Positions 35,837-44,750 of a stretch of 64,000 bases of DNA are shown here, piece after piece. The translations under genes and the position numbers were made by a program. Positions within the stretch are counted from its first letter, which is position 1, and the number at the start of each line of letters is the position of its first letter. The notes under the pieces are model-generated. The model searched no databases and was not told the origin of the DNA. It saw nothing but the letters and a program-made list of their open reading frames with translations. Source of the stretch: Deinococcus piscis (GTDB lineage Bacteria; Deinococcota; Deinococci; Deinococcales; Deinococcaceae). The stretch covers positions 123,569 through 187,568 of the forward strand of contig NZ_BNAL01000002.1 in NCBI RefSeq assembly GCF_014653275.1, given 5' to 3'.

Positions 35837-38581
35837 ATGACGCAGCCCCCCTTTTCCAACTCCTCTGCCGCCGCTGGGAGCCAGGAGCCGGACCTGACTC
35901 CCCTGTCCCCTGGAACACGGGCCGGTGACTACCGCATCCTGTCCATGCTGGGGCAGGAGGGAATTCGCGGCGCTACCGTGCAGCACTACCGGGTAGAGGA
36001 CGCCCGGCTGCCTCAGGATGCCGCGCAGGAACCGCTGGAACTGCGGCGCATTCTGCCCCCGCCGCCCACAGCCCTCACCGAAGCCGAGTGGCTGGCCGCC
36101 GTGCAGGCACGTGCAGACGCCGGTGAGCGCCAGGCCTTTGCGGACGCCCTGGCCGCCTGGAGCGATGCCCAGGCCAGCTACCTGGTGAGCCGCCCACGGG
36201 AAGGGCAGAGTTTGCAGCAGTATCTGGCCGCGCACCCTTCCCTGACGGCACAGGACGGCGAACTGCTGGCGCGTGGGCTGCTGGGCGTCCTGGCAGGGCT
36301 GCACAGCGCGGGGCTGCACCTGCCGGAGCTGACGCCCGCACAGGTCTGGCTGGGCCGCGACGGCAGCGTGGGCCTGCACGACCTGTGGGCGGCCCTGGGC
36401 CACGGCTCGGTGGGCGGCGACCTGCGGCGCACGGGCGAGCTGCTACGCGGCGCGGTTCAAGTTCCTGCGCCAAACACCCCACTGGCCCGGCTGCTCGACG
36501 CGCTGGGTGCTCCCGCCAGTAGTGGCCTGCCCATCTCCGCACACGCGGCCTTGCGGCTGCTGGACCGGCCTGCACCGCTCAGCGCTGTACCCGCCACCAC
36601 AGCAGACGCGGCCCCGCCCTCTCCCCTTGTTTCTGCGGCAACGCAACCACTCACGCCGCAGACTACAGACCACACCCACGACCTGACCACCACAACCGAG
36701 CAGAAGGCGCCACGTCCGCTCTGGCCCTGGCTGCTGCCCGTCGCAGGGCTGCTGCTGGGCGGCATTATTTATCTGGGCTGGCCGCAGCTGAGCGAGGCGC
36801 TGCGCGAGAAGACGGCCCCGTCACCTCCATCTATGGCCTCGGCCTCCACCACAGAGCAGAGCGTGCGCACCAACGCGGCTGCGCCGCAGCCAGGCGACGC
36901 CGCCCAAGTGATGACCGTACCGGCCACACTCAACCTGCGTCCAGGCGCGGACGCCTCCGGCACGCCGCTGGCCGCCATTCCCAGCCGCACCCTGCTGCCG
37001 GTCCTGTCGCAAAAAGGAGAATGGTCCAAGGTCCGCTACGGCGAACTGACCGGCTGGGTCAGCGGGCAACACGTGCTGCCGGTGCTGAACCAGGCCGAGG
37101 TCACAGCACTTACCCAGGCTGCGGCCAAAGGGGGCCGAGTCACTCTGACGCGCGGTGTCTATCTGCTGGAAAGCCCGCTAGAACTGCGCTGGGACACCGA
37201 ACTGATGGGACAGGGCCGCGAACAGACCTATCTGCTGGGCCGCCAGGGCGAGTACGTGCTGAGCTCGCGCGACGTGCGCCTGACCCTGGAGAACCTGACC
37301 GTGGCCTGGACTGGCCGGACGCCGGGCCACGCTGTACTGGTCGAGCGCGGCACCTTCACCGCGCAGGGCGTCTGGCTGACTGGCGGCGTGCCGGACAGCG
37401 CGCAGCGGGCGCGTGGCAGTGGCCTATGGCTGCGGTCCGGCGCTCAGGCGCAGATTACCGCCAGCCTCTTTTCACTCAATGCCATCGGCATCAGCGTGGA
37501 AGGCAGTCGGCTGAACCTCACGGACTCGCAGCTGGGCAACAACCGCTTTGCTGGGGCAGTCTTCAGCGCTGAAGCGGGCGGCGAGATGCAAGGCAACCTG
37601 CTGGACAGCAACGGCGAACACGGCGTCATCATCAGTGGTGGTGCCTCGCCTACCCTGACCGAAAACCACATCAAGGGCAGTGGGCAGCGTGGCCTGGACA
37701 TCGGCGGCGCAGCGTCCCCCACCGTGCAGAACAACCGCATCGAAGGCGGAGAATACAGCGTCAGCATCAGTGGACAGGCGACGCCGCTGCTGAGCGGCAA
37801 TACGCTAAGCGGTGCCACTGAAGGCGGGCTGTTCTACCGCGCCCAGGCTGCAGGCACCGCCGAGAACAATGCGGTCAGCGCCGTCCAAACCGGCATCCGA
37901 GTGGATGAAACGGCGGCACCCACCCTGCGCGGCAATCAGCTGTTGCAGATGCGCTCTACGGGAATCAGCTACAGCAGTTCTGCGGGAGGACAGGCCACCG
38001 AAAACGTCATTGAGGGCGCGGGTGATGGCGGCATCACACTGTCTGGGCAGGCTTCGCCGGTGCTGGAAGGCAACCGCATCCAGGGCGGTGCTCAGAGCGG
38101 CATCGTGGTGGAGGGCCAGAGTCAGGCGCAGCTGCGGCGTAACACCGTGCAGGGCCAGGCGCAGCACGGTGTGGTGGTCAAGGGTGAAGCTGCCCCAGTC
38201 CTTGAGCAAAATGCCCTGCTGGACAATGGCGGCTACGGTCTGGTCTTCAAGGAAGCGGCGGGCGGCAGCGGTGAGCGCAACCTTTGCCGCAACAACCGCG
38301 CTGGCCCAGCAAGTGTGCAGCTGCACCCGTCGGTCTTTGGGCCACTGTTTGGGCGAGATGGCTGTATGGACGGCGTCACCTGGCCTGCTCCCACTGAGCC
38401 CCAGGCACCAGCCAAGGGTCCCAGCGATGCAGAGACGCCGGCGCCGGCAGCAAGTGAGACTTCAACCAGCGCAGATCAAGCTCCAGCTGACCCTGCGCCT
38501 GTTGACCCTCCCCCTGTTAACCCTGCACCCACCGAAAGCCTTTCACCGGCTCTCCCCCCGGCACCAGCTCCAGGTCCCTGA
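35837..38581 (+). CDS. membrane protein with pseudokinase, SH3b and right-handed beta-helix domains
   Basis: A 914-residue protein of unusual architecture. Residues about 30-250 align with the Ser/Thr protein kinase fold, but the catalytic loop reads HSAGLHLPELTPAQVWL where HRD is expected. The DFG position reads HDLW and the VAIK lysine is not evident, so it should be catalytically dead. A single membrane helix (about 295-318) follows a Pro/Thr-rich linker. Outside lie a bacterial SH3 domain (about 356-415, LNLRPGADASG...WSKVRYGELTGWVSG) and then about 400 residues of parallel beta-helix repeats with NosD/pectate-lyase-like N-G motifs (GNTLSG, ENNAVS, GNRIQGG). A Pro/Ala-rich tail ends the protein. 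It may sense or bind wall polysaccharide. No downstream partner is visible. Confidence 0.75.
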   Translation: MTQPPFSNSSAAAGSQEPDLTPLSPGTRAGDYRILSMLGQEGIRGATVQHYRVEDARLPQDAAQEPLELRRILPPPPTALTEAEWLAAVQARADAGERQAFADALAAWSDAQASYLVSRPREGQSLQQYLAAHPSLTAQDGELLARGLLGVLAGLHSAGLHLPELTPAQVWLGRDGSVGLHDLWAALGHGSVGGDLRRTGELLRGAVQVPAPNTPLARLLDALGAPASSGLPISAHAALRLLDRPAPLSAVPATTADAAPPSPLVSAATQPLTPQTTDHTHDLTTTTEQKAPRPLWPWLLPVAGLLLGGIIYLGWPQLSEALREKTAPSPPSMASASTTEQSVRTNAAAPQPGDAAQVMTVPATLNLRPGADASGTPLAAIPSRTLLPVLSQKGEWSKVRYGELTGWVSGQHVLPVLNQAEVTALTQAAAKGGRVTLTRGVYLLESPLELRWDTELMGQGREQTYLLGRQGEYVLSSRDVRLTLENLTVAWTGRTPGHAVLVERGTFTAQGVWLTGGVPDSAQRARGSGLWLRSGAQAQITASLFSLNAIGISVEGSRLNLTDSQLGNNRFAGAVFSAEAGGEMQGNLLDSNGEHGVIISGGASPTLTENHIKGSGQRGLDIGGAASPTVQNNRIEGGEYSVSISGQATPLLSGNTLSGATEGGLFYRAQAAGTAENNAVSAVQTGIRVDETAAPTLRGNQLLQMRSTGISYSSSAGGQATENVIEGAGDGGITLSGQASPVLEGNRIQGGAQSGIVVEGQSQAQLRRNTVQGQAQHGVVVKGEAAPVLEQNALLDNGGYGLVFKEAAGGSGERNLCRNNRAGPASVQLHPSVFGPLFGRDGCMDGVTWPAPTEPQAPAKGPSDAETPAPAASETSTSADQAPADPAPVDPPPVNPAPTESLSPALPPAPAPGP

Positions 38582-38690
38582 CACAGATTTCGCTTGAGGG
38601 CGTCGCTTCATCTTGAGCCTCCCTGCAGGCCACCTCGCAGCTGCAAGCCTTCAGAGCACCTCACTCTTTGCAGCGCAGCTGTGCAGGTCC

Positions 38691-38737
38691 AATAAAAAAG
38701 GGGTGTGCTGCGGAGAAAAGCACCCCGCAGCACACCC
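38691..38737 (-). terminator. strong intrinsic terminator of the ABC binding-protein gene
   Basis: A perfect 13-bp stem, GGGTGTGCTGCGG (38701-38713) with CCGCAGCACACCC (38725-38737), is followed on the minus strand by CTTTTTTATT. It lies 57 bp after the stop of the minus-strand gene. The remaining 38582-38690 gap holds nothing else recognisable. Confidence 0.92.
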
Positions 38738-38793
38738 AGGCCACCACCACAAGCGGCGGCAGGTTGCCCCACCGCCGCCTGCCCTGCGTCAGG

Positions 38794-40653
38794 TCAGCTC
38801 TTGCTGATGTTCTTCCACAGCACGCCCAAGTTGAACGAGCGCATGGGGTTGTAGTTGCTTTCGCCGACGCCCTGCACGTTGTCACGCACGGCGCGAATCT
38901 GCGGGTTGGTGGGCATCATGATGAAGTACCCCTGGTCCATGGCCCGCACGGCAATCTGGCGGTACAGGTCCTTGCGCTTGGCTTCGTCGGTGACGGAGCG
39001 GGCTTCTTCGATCATGCGGTCTATTTCAGGATCGCTGATGCCGGTGCGGATGTTGTAGTACCCGTCGGTGTGGTAGAAGGTGTGCACGAAGTTGTCCGGG
39101 TCGGCGTAGTCCGGGGCCCAGGTGGCCACCGTCACGGCTTCTTTGCCGGCGCGGGCATCGGCCAGGATGTCGCTCCACTGCTTCTGGGTCAGGTTGATCT
39201 TGAACTTGGGGTTCAGTGATTCAATGTTTTGCTTGAGCATTTCCATCATGGTCTGGTGGGCCAGGTTGCCCTGACGCGAGGACGCATTGATGGTAAAGCC
39301 GTTCTCCCACACCTGTCCGCCCCAGGCCTGCTTGAAGTACTCCTCGGCGGCCTTCATGTCGAACTGCGCGGCGGGCAGGCTGGGGTCATAGCCCAAGAAG
39401 GTGTCAGGGAGCATAAAGTTGCGCGGCGTGCCCTTGCCACTTTGCACTTGATCAATAAAGGCCTGTGGGTCGAACGCAGCAATAAAGCCCTTACGCACAT
39501 TGATATCGCTGAAGAAGTCGGCGGGGATGCCCTGGCCGTCCAGCTTGCCGCTGCCCAGGTTGACCGGGTCATCTACGCTCTGGTTCATGGAAATGCCGAA
39601 CACATAGGTGTCGGGCAGATTGTCAATCACCTTCACGCCCGGCTTACCTGCCAGCTGCTGCTCGATAAAGGGACGGCCACCGGCCACTTCGACCACATCG
39701 GCGTCACCGTTGAGGAACGCCTGGTTGCGCGAAGCTTCTTCGGGCACCACTTGCAGCACCACGGTCTTCAGCGCTGGCTTCTCGCCCCAGTAGCCGTCAA
39801 ATCGCTCCACCACAATGTTGCCCGCGTCGCGGCTCTGCAGCTTGAAGGCCCCCGTACCACTGGGCTTTTGCGACAGGGGGCTGCCTTCGAGCTCCTTGCC
39901 CACGGCGTCCTTCCAGGTGGCTTCGGTGCCGTCCCACTCGCCGATTTCCTTGGCGTGCTTGGAGTCCACGATGGACTGGCCCTGGAACGACAGCTTGGAC
40001 ACAAAGGCCGGGTCCACCTTGGGCAGGTTGAACACCAGCACGTTGCCGTCGCACTGCACGGCCTTGTCAATGGCTTCCCAGGTGACCAGACCATCTTCGT
40101 CGTCGTTGGCGTTGGCAGGGGTGCCCAGGAGCGACTCGCTCAGGAACCAGTTGCCGCTGGAGCTGGTATTGGTCACCAGGTTGCGCTGGAAGGAGTACTC
40201 GGCGTCGGCGCAGGTCATAGGGTTGCCCGTGTGGAACTTCACGCCTTCGCGCAGGGTGAAGCGGTACTGCTTGCCGCCATCAAGTTCTTCCCACTCGGTG
40301 GCCAGGCCGGGCGCCATCTTGTTCAGGCTGGCCCCGTCGTAGTCCACCAGGGTTTCATACATGTTCTCCACGACCTGCCCCGAGCTGGTGTCATAGGTGG
40401 TGCCGGGGTCCAGGGTCGGAATATCCGCCGACTGCTGAATAATCAGGGTGTCGGCTGCATTGGCGACTGGAGTGATGGCAGGGGCCGAGGTCGCGCCAGA
40501 AGCGTCCGTTCCCGACGCCGCAGCGGTTGATGCCGTCGTAGCTGCCGAAGTGGTGGTTCCTGAAGCCGTGGTGGTCGTGGTGGTTTCGGTCTTGCTGTCA
40601 CAGGCAGCCAGCAGCAAAGTGCCGGTCAGCAGCAGGGTCAGGTTCTTGTTCAT
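38794..40653 (-). CDS. oligopeptide/dipeptide ABC transporter substrate-binding lipoprotein
   Basis: A 619-residue family 5 solute-binding protein. The lipobox LLAAC (residues 14-18) is followed by a Thr/Ala/Ser-rich tether of about 45 residues. The binding domain includes [30 protein letters not shown] sequence, [18 protein letters not shown] and [17 protein letters not shown], typical of DppA/OppA. It delivers peptides to an ABC permease encoded elsewhere, as no permease or ATPase gene is adjacent. The start has a CAGGAG ribosome binding site. The leader carries a 6-bp hairpin (40701-40718) that may affect expression. Confidence 0.93.
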   Translation of the reverse strand: MNKNLTLLLTGTLLLAACDSKTETTTTTTASGTTTSAATTASTAAASGTDASGATSAPAITPVANAADTLIIQQSADIPTLDPGTTYDTSSGQVVENMYETLVDYDGASLNKMAPGLATEWEELDGGKQYRFTLREGVKFHTGNPMTCADAEYSFQRNLVTNTSSSGNWFLSESLLGTPANANDDEDGLVTWEAIDKAVQCDGNVLVFNLPKVDPAFVSKLSFQGQSIVDSKHAKEIGEWDGTEATWKDAVGKELEGSPLSQKPSGTGAFKLQSRDAGNIVVERFDGYWGEKPALKTVVLQVVPEEASRNQAFLNGDADVVEVAGGRPFIEQQLAGKPGVKVIDNLPDTYVFGISMNQSVDDPVNLGSGKLDGQGIPADFFSDINVRKGFIAAFDPQAFIDQVQSGKGTPRNFMLPDTFLGYDPSLPAAQFDMKAAEEYFKQAWGGQVWENGFTINASSRQGNLAHQTMMEMLKQNIESLNPKFKINLTQKQWSDILADARAGKEAVTVATWAPDYADPDNFVHTFYHTDGYYNIRTGISDPEIDRMIEEARSVTDEAKRKDLYRQIAVRAMDQGYFIMMPTNPQIRAVRDNVQGVGESNYNPMRSFNLGVLWKNISKS

Positions 40654-40700
40654 GGGGGAATCTCCTGTTTGATAGAGCCCGGCAATGACGTAAACAAATG

Positions 40701-40718
40701 CTGCCCTGACTGGGGCAG
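40701..40718 (-). promoter_or_regulatory. hairpin in the leader of the ABC binding-protein gene
   Basis: CTGCCC and GGGCAG are separated by 6 nt, with flanking TTTG/CAAA able to extend the stem. It lies about 50 bp before the ATG. The surrounding sequence (40720-40770) is AT-rich with TATACA- and TATAAA-like words and probably holds the promoter. Exact boxes could not be decided. Confidence 0.35.
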
Positions 40719-40865
40719 TTTGTGTACATTTGTATAACCGTTTTGCAAAGGCCTTGGCTATTTATACAGGCCCCTTCAGACTGTTGCAAGCGTGCCCGGG
40801 GGTCTTCAGGCCCTGGCAGAGCAGCAGCGGCCATGTTCACGGCCAGTACGCCCTTAGACTGAGGC

Positions 40866-42299
40866 GTGCCTTTCGACCTTCCCACACGTTCTTTTTCGGG
40901 ACCTCTCTGGCCTGATTTGGCAGCGCTGGACGGACTCTGTCAGGCGCTGGATGGCTCCGGCTGCGAACTGTATCTGGTCGGCGGTGCGGTGCGGGACTGG
41001 CTGCGCGGCGTCCCCAACACGGATTTGGACCTATTGGTGCGGCACCCAGACCTGAATAGCGACGCCCTGGAAGACCTTTTGCGCCGCCAACTGGCCCCGG
41101 CCCCGGTCCTGGGGGTCGGAGAATCGTTCCGGGTCCTGAAGGTCAAGTGGGCGGGCGAGTGGCTGGACCTGGCCCTGCCCAGTCAGCCCGCCCCCGGCAC
41201 AGCCCAGGGCTGGCGCAGCGATCCGCGCCTCTCGCTGGCCGCAGATCTGGGACGGCGGGACTTTACAGTCAATGCTCTCGCGCTGCGGCTGTGCCCAGGC
41301 CACGAAGAACCCGAACTGTCTGATCCTTTCGGCGGCAGGGCTGACCTGGCGGCAGGCCAGCTGCGGGCCACCGGCTCGGCAGCAGAGCGCCTGCACGAAG
41401 ACCCGCTCCGGCTGCTGCGGGCAGCCCGTTTTGCGGCGCAGGGCCTGGCCCCGGACGCAGAGCTGACCGCTGCGGCGCAGGCCGCCGCACCCCGGCTGGC
41501 CCAGGTCGCCCCTGAGCGGCTGTGGCATGAGTGGCAGCGGTTGTTTGCCGCGCCGCGCAGCAGTGCTGGCCTGCGCTGGCTGGCCAGGGTCGGAGCGCTG
41601 GCGGTGATTGTCCCCGCCTGGGCTGAGGTGGAGGGCCTGGAGCAGCACAATCCGCACCACCGCGAAACGGTCTCGGACCATCTGCTGAGTGTGGTCGCAG
41701 AACTGGACCGGATGGGGGCCGCGCCGCTGACCCGGCAGGCCGGATTTTTTCATGACATCGGCAAAGGACGGACCCGCACGCTGGAGCCAGGGCCGCAGGG
41801 CCTCTGTGGGCACTTTTACGGCCACGAGAAGGTGGGCGCGGAGCTCACCCGCCAGAGCCTGCGCCAACTGCGGGCCAGTGGCCAAGATATCCGCGACCTG
41901 AGCCGCTTGGTGGAGCTGCACATGCGCCCCGGCCAGGCGGGCACCCGGGCCGCCGCCCGCCGCCTGGTCGCCGCCGCCGGAGAACTGCTGGAGCCGTTGC
42001 TGGACCTGTACGCCGCTGACCGGCTGGCCCATGTGGGCGAAGACCCCGCGCAGATTGCCGCCCGCCAAACCTTTATCCGGGCCGCCGCCGCTGATCTTCC
42101 CCGCGCTTTTTCAGAGCACAGCTTGGCCCTGAGCGGCCACGACCTGCTGGCATTGGGGCTGAAGCAAGGCGAAATCGGTGCCGTCAAGCGCTGGCTGACC
42201 GAGCAGGTGCTGGCTGGGACCACCCCCAACGAACGGGACGCCCTGGTGCAGCGCCTACAGGCGAAAGACGCCCCTGCTGACCGCCAGTCTCTGAAGTGA
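40866..42299 (+). CDS. tRNA nucleotidyltransferase / poly(A) polymerase family (CCA- or CC-adding), HD domain
   Basis: A 477-residue class II nucleotidyltransferase. Residues 30-60 carry the active-site loop YLVGGAVRDWLRGVPNTDLDLLV, followed by RRDFTVNALALRL and EDPLRLLRAARFAAQG. An HD phosphohydrolase-type domain follows (HNPHHRETVSDHLLSV, GFFHDIGKG). Deinococcus radiodurans divides CCA addition between separate CC- and A-adding enzymes, so this may be only one of the two activities; sequence reading cannot settle this. The start is GTG, 5 nt after TAGACT (40855-40860). No neighbours suggest an operon. Confidence 0.85.
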   Translation: MPFDLPTRSFSGPLWPDLAALDGLCQALDGSGCELYLVGGAVRDWLRGVPNTDLDLLVRHPDLNSDALEDLLRRQLAPAPVLGVGESFRVLKVKWAGEWLDLALPSQPAPGTAQGWRSDPRLSLAADLGRRDFTVNALALRLCPGHEEPELSDPFGGRADLAAGQLRATGSAAERLHEDPLRLLRAARFAAQGLAPDAELTAAAQAAAPRLAQVAPERLWHEWQRLFAAPRSSAGLRWLARVGALAVIVPAWAEVEGLEQHNPHHRETVSDHLLSVVAELDRMGAAPLTRQAGFFHDIGKGRTRTLEPGPQGLCGHFYGHEKVGAELTRQSLRQLRASGQDIRDLSRLVELHMRPGQAGTRAAARRLVAAAGELLEPLLDLYAADRLAHVGEDPAQIAARQTFIRAAAADLPRAFSEHSLALSGHDLLALGLKQGEIGAVKRWLTEQVLAGTTPNERDALVQRLQAKDAPADRQSLK

Positions 42300-42507
42300 G
42301 GCAGAGAGCAGGTGGCAGAGTCTCCCACAGGTTACGGTTGAAGCGCCAGGATTTGCGTGACGCAAGCCGACCAACGGAAGGGACAATCATTATGGACAGC
42401 GGTCAATTCCGAAACGTTCTGCACAACGCGTTCCCTGTTTCCTTATGCCGCGCAGCATGTATAGGGCGGGGGCCCACCGAGGCCAACTTGACCCCAGCTG
42501 GGCCACT
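42300..42507. other. intergenic stretch between convergent genes
   Basis: No gene is supported in these 208 bp between the nucleotidyltransferase and the minus-strand nag/pts operon. A frame starting at ATG 42392 has a GGAAGGG ribosome-binding-like sequence but runs antisense into the isomerase gene and has no recognisable protein features. No T-rich terminator hairpin is evident. Confidence 0.4.
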
Positions 42508-43542
42508 TCAGCGGGTGCGCGTCACCTTATTCAGCAATGGGGGCCGGTCCGGGTCGTTCCCGCGCTCCAGCGACAGATGGGCAGCAAACAGATAGCACGC
42601 CAGCGCCGTTGGAATGGGGTCGGTGAACGGGTGTCCACTGGCCGGCACCGTCAGGTCACTGCCCGCTGCTGGCCCCAGGGTCCGCAGGTCAGCGCCGTCG
42701 GCTTGCAGGGCGCGGTATGCCTCGGCGGTGGCCTCGGCAGCGGCGTCCTGTGAGGTCAGGCCCAGCAGTGGCACCCCTTCCGCTACCAGGCGCTTGGGGC
42801 CGTGGCTGAATTCGGCTGCCGAATAGGCTTCGGCGTGTACACCGCTCGTCTCCTTGAGCTTGAGCGCCGCTTCCAGCCCCACGCCGAAATGCAGCCCCCG
42901 TGACAGCACGATCAGGTTCTCGGCAAAGCGGTAGCGCTCCGCCAGTTCGCGGGCCTGCCCTTCTAGGCCCAGCGCCTGCTCACAGACTCCGGGCAATCGG
43001 TCCAGACTGGCCCGCAGCTCAGTGTCATCGGTCAATTCGGCCAGCAGGGGCAGCAGGGCATGCAGACTGGCCAGATAGCTCTTGGTGGCCGCCACCGCCT
43101 TCTCGGGGCCGCAGTGCAGCGGCAGCACCCACTCAGCGGCGTGGGCCAGGTCGCTGTCTTCAACATTGACCAGCGCCACGGTCACTGCGCCGTTGCGGCG
43201 GGCAGCCTGCACTGTTTCGACCACATCGGGGCTGGCCCCCGACTGCGAAATAGCGATGACCAACGCGCCGTCGAGATGGAGCTCACGGCCATACACCGTC
43301 TGCACGCTGGGGCCCACACTGCCCACGGGCAGACCCAGGGCGATTTCCAGCGCGTACTTGATAACCCGGCCCGCGTGGTCACTGCTGCCACGGGCCACAG
43401 TGACCGCGTAGGTAGGCATCCGCTCACGCAGCCGGGCCGCCAGGGCACGCGTCACAGCCGCATTCTGCTCACGCTGCCGGCGCAGCACAGCAGGGATTTC
43501 GCGGGTTTCTTGCAGCATTAGAGGTTCGGGAGGCATAGTCAT
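42508..43542 (-). CDS. SIS-domain aminosugar isomerase, glucosamine-6-phosphate deaminase type II-like
   Basis: A 344-residue protein with two SIS sugar-phosphate isomerase domains, related to the isomerase half of GlmS but without the glutaminase domain. Conserved features are ARGSSDHAGRVIKY, ISQSGASPDVVETV, NVEDSDLAHAA, ATKSYLAS, and in the second domain LSRGLHFGVGLEAALKLKETSGVHAEAYSAAEFSHGP split across the fold. Downstream of nagA it most likely converts glucosamine-6-phosphate to fructose-6-phosphate and ammonia. Its ATG overlaps the nagA stop by one base (TAATG) and an AAGGAGAG ribosome binding site is present. Confidence 0.85.
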   Translation of the reverse strand: MTMPPEPLMLQETREIPAVLRRQREQNAAVTRALAARLRERMPTYAVTVARGSSDHAGRVIKYALEIALGLPVGSVGPSVQTVYGRELHLDGALVIAISQSGASPDVVETVQAARRNGAVTVALVNVEDSDLAHAAEWVLPLHCGPEKAVAATKSYLASLHALLPLLAELTDDTELRASLDRLPGVCEQALGLEGQARELAERYRFAENLIVLSRGLHFGVGLEAALKLKETSGVHAEAYSAAEFSHGPKRLVAEGVPLLGLTSQDAAAEATAEAYRALQADGADLRTLGPAAGSDLTVPASGHPFTDPIPTALACYLFAAHLSLERGNDPDRPPLLNKVTRTR

Positions 43543-44750
43543 TACTCTCCTTGCAGGGGGATATCTAGGGAAATAGGCGCAGGACACTGGCCGCCGATAT
43601 ACACGTCCAGCACGCGCAATTCTTCGTCCAACACAGCCAGGTCAGCCCGCAGTCCTACCTTCAGCTCGCCCCGGTCCGTCAGGCCCAATGACCGGGCAGG
43701 GTGGGCCGAGGCCATTCGGCTGGCTTCGGAAAGCGAAATGCCGGACGCCACAGTATTTCTAAGGGCCTGATCCATCGTGAGGACACTGCCAGCCAGGGTG
43801 CCGTCTGCCAAGGTGGCCCGGCCCTCATGCACGGTCACGGCCTGCCCCCCCAGCTCGCTTTCGCCGTCGCCCAGACCAGCGGCCCGCATAGCGTCAGTAA
43901 TCAGCAGGACGCGGTCCGGGCAAGCGGCGCGGGCGAGGTGCAAACTGAGCGGATGCACATGCTGCAGGTCAAAAATGACTTCCGGGAAGACGTGTGGATG
44001 GGCCAGCAAGGCCCCCGCTGGCCCCGGCTGCCGGCCCTCGATACCACCCATCGCATTAAACAGGTGTGTCGCCGCCAGACGGCCCAGTGGAGCCAGCTCT
44101 TCCAGAAAAGCGGTGACTGTGTCGCCGTCCGCACGGGTGTGTCCTATCCCGATACGGACCCCACTCCCAGCCAGCTGCCGGGCTGCACTGGCCGCACCCG
44201 GCACCTCCGGAGCCAGTGTTACGGCACGCACACAACCCAGCGCCAACACCTCCTGTATCAGTTCAGGTGTCGGCTCCAGCGTGTGGGGCGGCTGCGCTCC
44301 CAAGCGGCCCGGACTGATAAAGGGGCCTTCCAAGTGAGCGCCCAGCACCTGCGCACCAGAGGGGGCCAAACCCTGCGCCCGCTGCTGCTCTTGCAGGTCC
44401 ATCACGGCGCGGACAGCACGCAGAGCGGCCAGCACCCGGTCCCAAGGATTGGTCATGGTGGTCGGCAGCAGCGACGTGGTACCGCAGCGAGCATGCAGCC
44501 GGGCCAGCGTCTGTACCCCGGCCACCCCGTCCATCGTATCGCCGCCGCCACCGCCATGCACATGGGTATCAACAAAGCCCGGCAGGATATACCGCCGGGC
44601 CTCAGCTGCCGGTGGTTCTGGCAGCAGTTCCACCGTTTCGAGGGTGTCCCGGAAGCTCAGCCGACCGTACCGCACCCCCTGTGGCAAGACCAGCCACCCA
44701 GCCAGTCCCAGGGGGGGAACAGACCGGGCAGCGGGCAGAGGCTCGCTCAC
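43542..44750 (-). CDS. nagA: N-acetylglucosamine-6-phosphate deacetylase (NagA)
   Basis: NagA removes acetate from GlcNAc-6-phosphate. The 402-residue amidohydrolase shows GFVDTHVHGGGGGDTMDG, the metal-binding HLEGPFIS, GHTRADGD and ATHLFNAMGGIEGRQPGP, and the catalytic Asp in LITDAMRAAG. The start is GTG, overlapping the ptsI stop (GTGA at 44747-44750). It is co-transcribed with ptsH-ptsI and the isomerase, which makes a pathway from PTS uptake to fructose-6-phosphate. Confidence 0.94.
   Translation of the reverse strand: MSEPLPAARSVPPLGLAGWLVLPQGVRYGRLSFRDTLETVELLPEPPAAEARRYILPGFVDTHVHGGGGGDTMDGVAGVQTLARLHARCGTTSLLPTTMTNPWDRVLAALRAVRAVMDLQEQQRAQGLAPSGAQVLGAHLEGPFISPGRLGAQPPHTLEPTPELIQEVLALGCVRAVTLAPEVPGAASAARQLAGSGVRIGIGHTRADGDTVTAFLEELAPLGRLAATHLFNAMGGIEGRQPGPAGALLAHPHVFPEVIFDLQHVHPLSLHLARAACPDRVLLITDAMRAAGLGDGESELGGQAVTVHEGRATLADGTLAGSVLTMDQALRNTVASGISLSEASRMASAHPARSLGLTDRGELKVGLRADLAVLDEELRVLDVYIGGQCPAPISLDIPLQGE

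Noticed and set aside
42392..42595. Small plus-strand frame with a ribosome-binding-like sequence
   Set aside because: It runs antisense into the SIS-domain gene and its protein has no plausible features.
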